Of a DNA stretch of 64,000 nt, positions 24,437-35,926 are shown piece by piece (within the stretch, counting starts at the first letter, position 1; every line of letters starts with the position of its first letter). The stretch covers positions 13,617,764 to 13,681,763 of the forward strand of contig CM059972.1 of the NCBI GenBank assembly GCA_030490835.1, given 5' to 3'. This DNA comes from Annona cherimola. Taxonomy: Eukaryota; Streptophyta; Magnoliopsida; Magnoliales; Annonaceae. A model generated the notes under the pieces. That model saw only the letters and a list, made by a program, of their open reading frames with translations. It had not been told where the DNA came from and did not search any database. Both the position numbers and the translations under genes were made by a program.

Positions 24437-26370
24437 GCTACGGTAAGTACCAATCGGGCTATGAGGTGCCTCTATCGTTACTATTATTGTGGCGGTAATT
24501 GTTACTATTATTTGTTAGCATTTTATTTTTTATTATTATTTGATAAATTCTTCGTTGATTGTGCCGTATGCATAAGCATACATTTTTGCAGTTTTTTCCC
24601 GTTAAAAAGGAGCCCTACTCTGATTTGAAAATTAAAAATAAACAACATAATTTTCGAATCTCGACAGACTATCTTGATGATCTGCAAGCACATGTATGCC
24701 CGGTAATGGCATACTGGCAGGCTTGGCCGTAATATATCCCAGTTTGATCACTGGGCTGTGCTGATCTAGCTAGCGACCAGTATTCATGCAGTGCTATTGA
24801 CTCGGAGCAATGCTCTCAATCAGTAGATCTCCCAAAACGAAGCCCCATGTAGATGTGGACAAGCTTAAATGCCTGTCAAGATTGGCGACTGTAAATGGAT
24901 GGGAATGAGTATTTAACAGCATTTTCCATTTGCAGGAAAGATTGTTTACATTTCAGTTTGTTTATTTTCTCATTTTTAATATACAACAATCTTATAAATT
25001 TTATTTTTAAATGATATTTTTTCATATTTAAAACTTTCCTTCACCCACAAATCGTCAAAACTTTCCTCCTTTCAAATTTTTTTTTTTTTTTTGGTATTTG
25101 TATACACATAATCACATCCTAAAAACTTTCCTTCACCCACAAATCATCAGCACTTTCCTCCGTTCGATTTTTGTTTTTTTGTTTTTTGATATTTGTATAT
25201 ACATAATGACATCCTAATATTACAATGAAGCATCTTCACATTCTGGAGGGAAATTGTTTCATAAATCATAAACCCCCACCACGGGCGGAAATTCTAAAAC
25301 ACCATAATTGGGAAAAATTGTAAAACCTTCAATTATAGATGGACTAATCTGCAAACATATCTAACTACTACACCTGCAACCAGCAGGATTCAACCAGCAG
25401 GATTCGAAACGAGGAACGCTGACATCCGAGCGTCCGACATGGATCAATTCTTCCGATCAAAAGTTATCTTCGTGTTTTCATTCCATTCCACTGCAAGAGG
25501 ATAACTCAGTGTACACAGGTACGTACACATGGATCAATTCCCCCAAAAGTTGTCCCCATACGAGTTTTCGAATGTATAAATTAATAAAAAATACTTAAGT
25601 TTATCTACTAATGCATTAAAATGTAATGAGTTTGTACTTATTTGTTCCTATAAAAATAATAACTTAGTTAGTTTAGAATTTAGATGTATGTCGAAACAAA
25701 AATTTAAAACTAATATCTAAATCAAATCATTTTATTATATTAATTTAGACCCTATTTTTATATGCAATTATATACAAATTTGATTTAGATGAACCTTGGC
25801 ATGCTACTGAAAAATAGTTTTGAATACAATAAGTAAGTTCTGTTTTGATTTAACATCAATGTGGAACCCATTTGCAGGGCAGCAACCCAGCATTCTCCCC
25901 ATAAATTAATCTACTAAGCTGTTAAACTAAAAAATTCCTTACAAGTTTCAATATTTATTTTTTCTCTCCCAAATAACATGCTTGAATGTCTCAAACTCTT
26001 TACAAATAACTAGGAATTCTTGCGCGTCATAATAGAAGAAATTTGGACAATTATGATTTTAGATCTTGGCTAAACATGCATATAGAATTAATGGAAGCCC
26101 CTGCAACTTCAAACCATACCGTTAGAAAAGCCACTGCCGGAATTCTCCGTGGTATATTGGCATGTTATTGTTGAAATTTTGGACATACATTTATAATAAT
26201 TATATGTATACGCTATCATGAATGACAGCCCAAATTATAAAGTGCTCTTATAAGGTTTTATGGGCCTAAATCATCTAATAAAGTATGGATCTCTTATGCG
26301 TAGAAACCCTACAGCCTAATTTCTAATTTTTATTTTTATGATGAGCTAAATTACAAAATACGAAAGATAG
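24431..26370. other. Intergenic AT-rich DNA with a tandem pair
   Basis: 25031-25122 and 25123-25216 are two copies of a unit starting AAACTTTCCTTCACCCACAAATC and ending TAAT(C/G)ACATCCT. Nothing else with clear structure and no gene-like frame. Confidence 0.5.
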
Positions 26371-26374
26371 GTTT

Positions 26375-26537
26375 CCTATATAAATGGTTGTGGTCCCGAG
26401 TTATGCATATATCAGAGTTTTTTTCTAACATCCCATCAGTTGAAAAGTGGAACTACATTCTCCAGAAAACCCTAGGACATTAACTTGAAAGACCCAAGAA
26501 CCACAGTATTCAAGAACAACTGCATCCATGGATTCAG
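26375..26537 (+). promoter_or_regulatory. Possible orphan promoter and first exon
   Basis: TATATAAATG at about 26377 is a good plant TATA box. About 150 bp later, ATGGATTCAG at 26528-26537 is followed by GTACGC, a plausible 5' splice site. No second exon that continues the frame is recognisable downstream, so this may be a decayed gene start or coincidence. Confidence 0.25.
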
Positions 26538-27891
26538 GTACGCTTCCGCTTATAAATTTTATATTCTTAGCGATTTAACATGGAGGATACTGGGTGATTA
26601 TGGATTTAATCAATTTGGTTTTCCCTACCGTTATGTCAAGCGGAACCATTCCATTTGAATTTTTTGTTTTTTTTTCCCTTAATTCCGTTGTATCACCGCG
26701 AAGTCTATCCTTGTTCTGGCATTCAAAGTCGAGTTCAGCACTTACGTACTTGTATATCGTACCATTAGGCTATGTCTAACCTGAAAGGGGCGGTGAAAAG
26801 AAACGGGATGAGGCGGGGATATTAGACGAGGAAAGGTTACTCTCTATTAGGAAGTGAGAAATTATAATAGCAATTGCAGAGGGAATATGTAAAATAGAAA
26901 GATTGTTATGCATTGAAATGAATTATATATTTTTCAAAACATGGCATTATGTCCCATATTCATCTCACCCACCCACAAGAGACAAACTCGATTTCGCCGT
27001 TTGTTCACCTTTGAAAGCTGAAAGCTTTTATAACATTTTTACGTATAAAACTTTCCGAAATACTTAAAAAAAAAAAAAAAAAGGGTTTGGGTCAGAATTA
27101 TAATTGAATGGACCTGCAATGGCCAAGCAATTTTCATTCACAAGATAAAGGGCACTTGGACGATACGCATGATGCAGTGAATGAGCGACACATCGGCGGT
27201 TCGTCAGTTTCCCGTACACGGGAAATGGACAACGAGAATATCGATGATAAAGAGTTCGGCCTGCGTACGTTTCTGAATCCCCTCTCCAACCTCACCTTCA
27301 GTTCGCAGCAGGTGGTCTCAGCTGGTGGCTGGCTGCTAACCATCCACCCACGCTTTCGACAGAAAGAGAAAAAAAAAAAAAAAAAAGGTAGATTCCTTGG
27401 CCCTCAGTCCGTCCCTGCTCTTGCAACGGGCAGACAGACGGACGGACGGACGGACGAGCGAAACAACGTGGAAGAAACACACGTGGAGGAATAGCACCGC
27501 ATCCCGAACAGGGGCCCCACAATTGGTGGGCTTTTGGCATGAACGAGGCGATTTGTGAGGGCCTCTTTTCCTCTTGCTCGCGTCCGTCAGGCCGACGTCC
27601 GCGTTACACAACACGGGATTTCGGTCGGTAGAGACCGGTGAACTGCCGGACAGCCCCCCACCCCCGCGCAGGTATGCATCACCAGTCCTGGGCAACCCAA
27701 CGGCAGCTTTTTAACGCTCAACAGACTCCTCATGGGCCCTCCTCATGGGCCCTGCTAACCTATCCCTTCTGGGGGATTCCAAGTGTTTGTTGACGGCCCC
27801 AAGGCGTACCCCAAAAATTCAAAGTTGTAAGGGGGGTTGCATACATCTGGTTCAAGTTAATCCAAAATCAACGGAACATACCAGCATGAAT
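26538..27891. other. Intergenic DNA, GC-richer at 27100-27740
   Basis: Contains A runs (27065-27082, 27368-27386) and a GACG microsatellite (27430-27457). Overlapping open frames on both strands across 27108-27695 show low-complexity translations and no family resemblance. Confidence 0.5.
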
Positions 27892-28219
27892 TACAAAATG
27901 GTTTGGATTGACATTTTTTGGATAGTGAAAATTGGGTTTAATCATAAGGACCAGACTTGCCATAGGATGAAATGGGAAGACAAATTGATATGATGGGGGT
28001 AATAATGAGGAATAAATAGGATAAAGTTGAAATAGATAGGTTAGTTGTGTTGGTAGACAAATTTTCATGCAACTACTTTTGTAGAAATGATTGAAAAGTA
28101 AGGTAGTTGTATAGAAAAATGTGAAGAAATGATTAAAAAATAGGATTGTTGTGGGGAGTGAAAAGTTTTAAATTTAAAAGTTTTAACTTGACAATTTCTC
28201 CTTATTACCAAACACACCC
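27892..28219 (+). mobile_element. MITE of the abundant family
   Basis: It contains GATATGATGGGGGTAATAATGAGG, ATAGATAGGTTAGTTGTG, GAAATGATTGAAAAGTAAGGTAGTTGTATAG and AAAGTTTTAACTTGAC, and ends CCAAACACACCC followed by TTA (28220-28222). The left end is less certain. Confidence 0.7.
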
Positions 28220-28234
28220 TTAATAGTATTTTTA

Positions 28235-28478
28235 CCATTCTTTATAAAAAAACTATCATTTGCAAATATATAATAACTTTATTTTTTATTTCATTTCTTA
28301 TAGTTACTTTACTTTTTTCTATTACTGTCTATGTATTTTAATTATTCTTTACATCATTTCATGCAACTACTCATGCTCAATTATTATTCATATGATATTA
28401 TATCACCCTTTCACTTTTAAAAAAAAATTTCTCCAAAATTTCATCACTTTTTTTTATTTCATATCAAACAAATCCTAA
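28235..28478 (-). mobile_element. Adjacent MITE-like unit in opposite orientation
   Basis: It reads like the reverse complement of the family (TTTACATCATTTCATGCAACTACTCATG, ATGATATTATATCACCC, CATATCAAACAAATCC) immediately after the 27892-28219 copy, giving a tail-to-tail pair. The ends are decayed. Confidence 0.45.
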
Positions 28479-29306
28479 TGTTATCTTTTTTATTTTCAAT
28501 ACCATTTCTAATTTCCGGATATACAACAATCTTATTTCCTCTAATTTTGTCATCCAAATCAAACATTCAATTAGCTTTTCATGTGATTTTTTCCACACGA
28601 GAGTATAAAAAATTGACACTTTTTAACCCATGATTTTCCTATTTGCGTGGTGTGTGTTAAGATCTCATGAAGTTGCAAATGCGGCATCTCCCCTCAAAAG
28701 AATCTCCTCGTAAATTTAACGAGTGAAATGAGCAAGCATACCTTTCTAATACTATAGATATACACCTTAATTTAGCCACTGGAAATTCAAAAGTATGGGT
28801 GCAACTTCCGTCAAGTAGGGTTGGTTTGAGGTAAATCACATCCTCGTTCTATTTTTAAAAATTTCCAGTTTACCTTTTTTTATGCTATCTTGGTTTGATA
28901 GCGTTCCTCTCTTATTTTTCATGGTGAAGTTAGGTTTCTATTGTTGTTCTCAATCGGTTATTTTAAAATGACATTCATGTAATATTTGAAATGATAAACA
29001 ATCTATGAATCTTACTTAAAATCTTATAATCGATACAACAATGATATAATTTCAAAATGCATTTATTAGATACACTAATTAACAAATAAATTATATAACT
29101 TTCTGCCCATTTAAAAAGATGCATTTTATATTTTATAATCTATCTCACAAAAAGATATATACATAATAATTAAGTATATAATAACAATTTGAATCCATTT
29201 CTGATTTCTGAACCATAGAACGAATATTTAAAACCTTCTAAACCTGCGGGTAGAAAAATAGTATTGTAATTTCATTGGAGGACAATTTTACCAATATATA
29301 CTTTTA

Positions 29307-29529
29307 GAGCATGTTTGTTTGAGGAAAATGATAGCGAAAATTAAAAAGTCAACACTCAATTTTTTTTCATTGTTACTCATATTTCTAATCTTTATCATAT
29401 ATTTTAAATTATTTCCTAATATATTTTTATATAACTACTTTATTTATTTATTTTATTCAACTTTACCCAAATTATATTCATATAATTCTCATTCTATTAT
29501 CCTCCATTATTCTCTAAACAAACACGCCA
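29307..29529. mobile_element. Small MITE with GAGCATGTTTGTTTGAG-type ends
   Basis: The left end GAGCATGTTTGTTTGAGGA pairs with the reverse complement of the right end (TGGCGTGTTTGTTTAGAGA). The flanks are TTA (29304-29306) and TAA (29530-29532). The interior is T-rich and non-coding. It is related to the other MITEs by the GTTTG core and target preference. Confidence 0.6.
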
Positions 29530-30608
29530 TAAATGACAACAGTTAGAGCTTATGTAAAACCATTTGATGGGAGAGTATGATGTGGGATTTAGATTTTCTG
29601 CTTATTCTAAATATTACTTTTTCACATTTCTTATATAATTTATTATTTTCTATAATAATAACCTTATTTTTTTCATTTTCAAAACTAATTTTCTCATTTT
29701 CCTTCCCATTTTCGTGATACAGAACGACCCCGTTTTATTCATTCTTTTCATTTAAATCCGATTAACATTAGATGTTTTTCAGGTCCTCAAAGAAACGATG
29801 TGCAAAGGAACCGACCAAATTGAGCTATCGGGGTGTGGGCTGTGGAGTGTGGACAGGACACACCATAAGTCGAGGGCGTGATTCACGTCATAAGTTCACA
29901 GCTTCGAGGCTTTACCCAATAGGAAGTACAACACGTGCCAAACTCCATAAAATCTTCAGTCACAGTGTGCAAATATGGAAAATATAGATTTTTTTTTATA
30001 AAAAAAACCGAACTTAGCGCACTTTAGGTTCCCATATGCAAGCAAAACACTAGCGTTTCAACTTTCAAAAAGTGCTTCTGAAAACTAAAAAATAAAAAAA
30101 TAAAAAAAATAAAAAATGATAATGGTGGGTCGGTCGTACCAGTGTCTATTTTTTGACAATGTGTATGGGCCAATATTTTCGGCCCATGGCCATTTAAATG
30201 AAAAGGCCTGTATATTTTGCATATCTGAAACGGGACTGCTGTTTTTTCCTCCTTTTTATCTGAGTAAAACCTTATGGTTGAATTTACTTATGGAATAACT
30301 AAAACTTTATTGCAAACCATTTCAAGTCGACCGGATAAGTGAAACGGCGGTGGTTGGACGATAAAGCTTTTACTGGCATGAAAAATGGATTAACAATAAT
30401 GAAACGTATTATTTAGAATCGACTATAAGTAGTACTAGTAATAATAATATTATGACGATGGTGATTATGATATTATCCTTTAACATTTGTTTTAGAACTA
30501 ATAGAAAATTTTAAATTGTAAAACAAAACATTGTGAAATATTGTTTTGAGAATGGAAGGACCAATCAAAGTAGTGTTTTTTTAGATGGAAAGCAGTGTTT
30601 TTTTAGTG
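29530..30608. other. Intergenic DNA
   Basis: No recognised gene. A frame at 29772-29987 contains LSYRGVGCGVW, which weakly recalls an AP2 start, but the rest does not follow the domain. Confidence 0.5.
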
Positions 30609-30672
30609 TATTGATAAGTAATAAAATTTTGAAGGAAAAGTTTTTGAACATGTAAAAAATGATTTGGATATC
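30609..30672 (+). mobile_element. Left half of a MITE interrupted by the LTR retrotransposon
   Basis: GTGTATTGATAAGTAATAAAATTTTGAAGGAAAAG...AAAAATGATTTGGATATC is the left part of the abundant MITE. The right part (ATATCATAAGAGTACTGATGATG..., then GAGAATAAAGTTAAAAATAAACAGG) resumes at 56749 and runs to about 56890. Together they follow the family order exactly, so the retrotransposon landed inside this copy. Confidence 0.8.
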
Positions 30673-31672
30673 TGTAGCACCCGTTATGGACGCTACGATA
30701 GGCTAGGATGTCTTTTTAGCCTTGTGAAATTTGGGCCAGATCAAATGGGTTGGAGCCTTCAAACTTCTAGAACAGCAGCATGTGCTCGGGCTTTCCATGG
30801 ATTCAGCAGCATGATGACTGTACACGTCACCGGAAGCGGCTGGACAGCGTAATCCGTTCTTATTGTAGCTTCAACTCAATTAAAAGTGTTAGTATTGGAT
30901 ATAAACAACCTTAATAGCCAATAGATTTGCACCGCTAGATGGAGTCGCCACTGATCTTAAAGGAGAGATTAGTCTTCGTTTTCATTGAATAAAAACACCG
31001 GTCATACAAAACATGAATTTTGGTATTCGGATTAAAACAGATATGACAAAAATCTGTTAACCCAAAGCTGTTTACATGGGCATAAAAAGGGAAAAAATAA
31101 AAATAAAACTCTGATGAAGAGGGGGAGAGGGAGAGAGAGGGCTGGAGAGAGGGGTTGAAGAGAAAGAGGGAAAACTAGTACTGGAGAACAGGAGAAGCCG
31201 GGGCGCTAAGGAGCTGCTGCAGACTCCCGTCCTCCCCCTTTAGGATGCCTCCTCTTGGTGTGCTTGGTGTTGGAACTTGCTCCTCTATTTATAGAGGGGA
31301 GCTGGCGCGTAGGCCATGGGTCGTGATTGTGGAGCCCGTTTCTGTTGTGCTGCTGTTGGACTTGCTGGAATTCTAGTGGGTTGTTGCTGTAGAGCCCAGT
31401 TTTTGTGGGTTGAAGCTTGGTTAAGTCCGTTTTGCTGGTGGGTTACTAGTGCTTTGCTCCTGTGGGCCAAAGTTGGACAAGCTCGTTTGGTGGTTAGTAA
31501 GCCTAGTTTGTTTGGACTTGCTCTATGTGAGCTGTAGGTTCTAGAGCCCATTGGCAATTTATTTTTGGTAGATTTTTCCTTATAGTTGTTGGGCTTGGAT
31601 ATTTATCCATACGTATGTCTTCTTTATTTTTGTATACCATATTTATTTGGGTTCAAGGTAAATGTGTCTACA
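30673..31672 (-). repeat. 3' LTR (left) of the old retrotransposon
   Basis: 1000 bp, TGTAGCACCC to GTGTCTACA. It aligns along its whole length with the right LTR but with frequent differences; by eye about 10-15 percent, so the insertion is old. On the minus strand it has a TATA box (CTATAAATAG at 31294-31285), consistent with transcription leftwards. The purine-rich GGGGAGAGGGAGAG tract at 31110-31145 is also in the other LTR. Confidence 0.85.
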
Positions 31673-31688
31673 GCTGCCCCCCTTTGCC
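31673..31688 (-). promoter_or_regulatory. Polypurine tract of the old retrotransposon
   Basis: The minus-strand sequence GGCAAAGGGGGGCAGC abuts the 3' LTR. Purine-rich tracts in this place prime plus-strand DNA synthesis in LTR retroelements. The C residue near the end is atypical. Confidence 0.6.
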
Positions 31689-32479
31689 AGAGGCGTCTTT
31701 TCGGTGAATGACAAAGTTTTAGACACACTTTTTAGCTTAGACCTAAAAACTTTTTGAGTTAAGTTTCTGGGTCGTCTTGCAATTTTCGCGAATTTGCATC
31801 GGCCTTCCTGTAAATCTAATCTTGTGTTGTCCTTCTTGTAAAATCTTTATGATCTTGCGCGGGTTGTTTTGTAAAATCTGTTAACTCGCTGGAACCGTTT
31901 TGCGCTTTTCTCAGACTGGTGTGGTTTTGTAATTTTCCCTAAACTTGCGGAGGGGGCATTTTGTTATTCTTGGTAGGTTTTTGGGTGTTTTGCCGACGGG
32001 ATCTTTGCAGGCCTTGAGGGGGAGATCTGCAACAAGGACCACGCGGGGGCTTGTTGGTGCCGGTGAGATTGGGGGAAAGCCAGGCGCTTTGGAGCGGCTC
32101 ACTCCATCGCATGTCTTGACTGGAGATCTTTGGATTGATGCCGTAGGGCTTGTTGGGATGCGGCCTTTGATTTGCCCCTTCTTCCGCAGTGACTAGCCTG
32201 AAGGTATCAACGGTGTCTGCGACAATAGTGGTGCATGGCATTAGTTGTTGTTGTTAATCGTGTGGGCGGCCGGAGAAATAGCTTGTTGACAACAGGTATC
32301 TCCCTTTATCCATTTATCCTTTTTTTCGTTTTTCTTCTTCTTCCTTTTCGCCGGCGTATAATGGTTGCGACTTGAGTGCCTGTTGGCGTCCGGGATGGGT
32401 GTTTTTTTTAGATTGAAGTAGGGTTGTTGGGTGTCGCGGCTCGGTTGGTTGGAGCGATTACAGGCGGATTTGGGGCTAG
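31689..32479. other. Retrotransposon internal region, no recognised gene
   Basis: Sequence between the purine tract and the 821-bp duplication. Frames on both strands (31911-32241) are not family-like. The plus-strand reading could be the decayed start of the mobile-domain gene that is clearer from 34324. Confidence 0.4.
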
Positions 32480-32783
32480 GTGGTGGCCCCTTTCTATTTC
32501 GACGGTGAACGCCTAGTAGCTTCTCTTGTTGTTGGGTGCATTGGAACTTGTCTGACGACCGATCTATGCGCTCGACGATGTTATCGTAAAGGTTGGGAAG
32601 CCAGCCATGGGCATCGTACTGATTAGTGCCGGACAGAAAAATGAACTCTGGGCCGCTGCCAAAGGTAATGCTAGGAGCTAGGGATTGGAGGGCCCGGGCT
32701 TTGACTGTTTTGACGTTGAGGTTGCTCCATCCTTTGCCATTTTTGAGCGACTTCATCAGCCGACACCAGTCAAGGTTGCACAA
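32241..32783 (-). CDS. Unrecognised 180-residue ORF in the retrotransposon, copy 1
   Basis: Minus-strand frame beginning MCNLDWCRLMKSLKNGKGW with a central FGSGPEFIFLSGTNQYDAHGW and a lysine-rich tail (KRKKKKNEKKDKW). I do not recognise it. Its N-terminal 100 residues recur as copy 2 at 33604-33212 with only a few residue changes, because the DNA is duplicated. It lies just inside the 3' LTR, the usual place of extra ORFs in Tat-type elements. It may be a retroelement accessory gene, or a chance frame opposite the plus-strand gene. Confidence 0.3.
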   Translation of the reverse strand: MCNLDWCRLMKSLKNGKGWSNLNVKTVKARALQSLAPSITFGSGPEFIFLSGTNQYDAHGWLPNLYDNIVERIDRSSDKFQCTQQQEKLLGVHRRNRKGPPPSPKSACNRSNQPSRDTQQPYFNLKKTPIPDANRHSSRNHYTPAKRKKKKNEKKDKWIKGDTCCQQAISPAAHTINNNN

Positions 32784-34119
32784 ATAACCTAGATTGTTGC
32801 CGCTGGTGATCGTCGAGGTTTGCTCGGGTGGTGGCTATCGGCCATAGTAGGTGTTGCATTCCCACTTCCTATCCTCCTTGTCTGATCAGACTCTCTGTTC
32901 TTTGCAGCTTGGGAAACCTATTGTTGGAGTGTCAAGGGTTGGTGTCGGTCAGTGGTTCTGGTTGCATTTTGGCTGTCATTGTCGGTTATAGGGGTGCTAA
33001 TCGTTGGCAAGTATCGCTTCTTTCTCCCACTTGCTTTACGTGTTGTAGTTTCCCCTTTTGCTTGCGTTGGATTTGTCTGACTGTTTATCGCTGTTGGATA
33101 AGTATGTCGTGTCTTGTTGTGTTTGTCAACTGCTATTATTTTTATATGGCCTCGTACCTGATGGTGACCGTTGTGGGGTCTCGGGTATCTTGTGTCATTG
33201 TTTGTGAAGTGCTAGAATACCTTGGGATCGTTTCCTAAGTGTAACGAAGTCAAGTTGTTAAGGAATCTTTCCAACGGGACGACATCGTGGTTTGAGAATG
33301 GTGGTGGCCCCTTTCTATTTCGACGGTGAACGCCTAGTAGCTTCTCTTGTTGTTGGGTGCATTGGAACTTGTCTGACGACCGATCTATGCGCTCGACGAT
33401 GTTATCATAAAGGTTGGGAAGCCAGCCATGGGCATCGTACTGATTAGTGCCGAACAGAAAAATGAACTCTGGGCCGCTGCCAAAGGTAATGCTAGGAGCT
33501 AAGGATTGGAGGGCCCGGGCTTTGGCTGTTTTGACGTTGAGGTTGCTCCATCCTTTGCCATTTTTGAGCGACTTCATCAACCGACACCAGTCAAGGTTGC
33601 ACAAATAACCTAGATTGTTGCCGCTGGTGATCGTCGAGGTTTGCTCGGGTGGTGGCTATCGGCCATAGTAGGTGTTGCATTCCCACTTCCTATCCTCCTT
33701 GTCTGATCAGACTCTCTGTTCTTTGCAGCTTGGGAAACCTATTGTTGGAGTGTCAAGGGTTGGTGTCGGTCAGTGGTTCTGGTTGCATTTTGGCTGTCAT
33801 TGTCGGTTATAGGGGTGCTAATCGTTGGCAAGTATCGCTTCTTTCTCCCACTTGCTTTACGCGTTGTAGTTTCCCCTTTTGCTTGCGTTGGATTTGTCTG
33901 ACTATTTATCGCTGTTGGATAAGTATGTCGTGTCTTGTTGTGTTTGTCAACTGCTATTATTTTTATATGGCCTCGTACCTGATGGTGACCGTTGTGGGTC
34001 GGGTATCTTGTGTCATTGTTTGTGAAGTGCTAGAATACCTTGGGATCGTTTCCTAAGTGTAACGAAGTCAAGTTGTTAAGGAATCTTTCCAACGGGACGA
34101 CATCGTGGTTTGAGAATGG
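32480..34119. repeat. Tandem duplication, unit 821 bp
   Basis: Copies at 32480-33300 and 33301-34119 start GTGGTGGCCCCTTTCTATTTC and end CATCGTGGTTTGAGAATG. They differ by only a handful of substitutions and a 3-base gap (TGGGGTCTCGGG versus TGGGTCGGG), much less than the two LTRs differ, so the duplication is younger than the insertion. Confidence 0.9.
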
Positions 34120-34323
34120 TGGTCCTCGCCTCTTTTTTATTTTGTTGCAGTGCTATGTGGGCAACCTTTTGGCCATTTGTCGGTGTTTTGTTGTCCATGC
34201 CTTGTGGTGAGGGCCCATAACTCGAGTTGTAAAGGAATGACTCATATTGTCTTCCTTTCCTTTCCTTTTGTCTTCTCTAGGAATATGTTGTTTTTGCTGA
34301 CGCAATAGGATCTTATTTTTGTC

Positions 34324-35072
34324 TTGAATGTGGGTAGTATGTGGGCCTGTTGCCCTTTGTCTTTTAGAGTTGAGATACTTCTCTTTTTTCCAAATTGCTT
34401 ATGCTTGATGAGGTGGTTGTTTGTGTTGTCGCTGCGTTATGGCTTCTTAGAGCATTTAGGGGTATTCTTGAGTGTCCCGCGAGCTTTAATGGGGGGTCCT
34501 GGCCTTGTAAGAATCTTGATTAATGCCCAATTAACTCCCTTACCTACAGATGTTCGCAGTCATTTAAGGGAATTAACTGAGGTCGATGTGATATGGTTGC
34601 CTCCTTGGTTAGCGGTTGACCTCATCTTTGTACTAAAAACTTTTATTACTTGACCTTACTTGGGCTTTATGGGTATTCATCCTATCTTCCTCAGTGCTTT
34701 ACGAGACAATTTAGAATTTTCCAGGACCTTCCCTACATCCATGGTTCTCCTTTTGCATATTCTAGCTATGATTCTCATTTTCTATCTTTGATTGGTGCCG
34801 TTGAGTAGGAATGGACTTCGAGTCGTAAGGCTTTAGAGTTAGGAGTCATACCAACCATGTTGGCAGAGGCGACCAGTGATTATCGTAGTTGGATGAGCCA
34901 AATTGTTGTCGGGGTACGCCCTCGTGGTCTTGCTGTGAATGGTGTTGACTCTACTACAGATCTATTCATGGTATCAAGGTGAGTTCATCGGGATATGCAG
35001 ACTTTGCTAACTCAGTTGGGAGCTTTGACTTCCTTAGCTTCTCATCAAGCTGATGCTTTATCGTGTTGTTCT
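34324..35072 (+). pseudogene. Decayed plant-mobile-domain gene, antisense to the retrotransposon
   Basis: Plus-strand translation in shifting frames gives LRELTEVDVIWLPPWLAV, then LPQCFTRQFRIFQDLP, which follows the W.PY... and P.RV.RQFG..Q.IP pattern that closes the plant mobile domain, then ATSDYRSWMSQ and GALTSLASHQAD. Stops and frame changes break it. The plant mobile domain occurs in host genes, in MULEs and as antisense extra ORFs between pol and the 3' LTR of Tat-lineage Ty3/gypsy elements. Its position and orientation here fit the last case. Recognition is from motifs by eye. Confidence 0.5.
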
Positions 35073-35798
35073 TTTTTGTTTCTTTCTTCCTTTTTTTGTA
35101 AAGTGCTGAAGCTATGAGGCAATTGGACTGTATAGGCTCCTTTTTGCTTTCATAGGTGTTGCCACTTTTGGATTCTTTTTGGGCTGTGATGTATTTGAGA
35201 GGTCTCCTTTAAACTCCCTCTTTTTTCGGTTGCAATGTATTTTTGGTTTGCCTGTGAATGTAATGAAGTACTTCACTTTTGTCATATCTTGATGTTTGTT
35301 TTCTTGCCTTATTGTTCCTGTGAGTTTCTGCAATTGCTGGATCCATATTCTACTCTTAACAAATCTGAATTTGGGAGCAGCCTTTTTGTAAATGCCTAGC
35401 TCCACTTCATCCAATTTAGTGATGGGCTTCTTAACTTTTGGCTTTACTTTTGAACTTTCTGAATCATCTTTGTTTTTCTTTCTGCATTTCTAGCTGAATT
35501 TGATGCTCCTGTGTTGGCCTCATGGCAGTTTTTGCACTTTGTTAGAAAGCTTTGATGTCATAGAGTGCATAAGTCCTCCATCATATCTGTTTAATTCAGC
35601 TACCATGTCTCATAACCTTTCCTCTCTGTTACGTGTCCTAGGAAACATCTGCTGGCTCAAATATCTCTGTTTTAGAACTTATCTTCCATCTGTTAATCTC
35701 TGTTTCTGTATTTTCATACCTTCTGGCTGTATTGGGTAGCGTCTGGCGGACGACTAGAAATGCATTCGTGAATGCTGCTACCTGATGTAAAAACTTTT
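35073..35798 (-). other. Retrotransposon internal region with an unrecognised minus-strand frame
   Basis: Minus-strand reading from about 35600 to 35112 is protein-like in places (PITKLDEVELGIYKKAAPKF, then KSRIWIQQLQKLTGTIRQE) and lysine-rich, but I cannot assign it. It ends where the Harbinger-like terminus begins at 35802. Confidence 0.35.
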
Positions 35799-35802
35799 TA
35801 CG

Positions 35803-35825
35803 GGTCTGTTTGGCATTGCGCAAAA
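35803..35825 (+). repeat. Left terminal inverted repeat of the Harbinger-like element
   Basis: It matches the reverse complement of 45938-45960 base for base. The terminal base at 35802 is G, giving GGGTCTGTTTGG. Confidence 0.8.
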
Positions 35826-35926
35826 CTCCCGTGTTTTTATAAAAGTTTTCACGCAAGGGATGTAAATGTAAAAACGAGTCGTTTCAAGCCTTCACTTCCG
35901 AAGTCAGTTGCTCACTTCCCGTATGG

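Noticed and set aside
24241..24453. ORF with a long poly-lysine run
   Set aside because: It arises from the T41 tract read on the minus strand.
29772..29987. ORF with LSYRGVGCGVW resembling the start of an AP2 domain
   Set aside because: The following residues lack the conserved AP2 WAAEIRD core and the Ala/Asn helix; only a few residues match.
32828..34056. Cysteine- and hydrophobic-rich plus-strand ORFs resembling membrane proteins
   Set aside because: They are duplicated with the DNA and show no domain; likely shadow frames.
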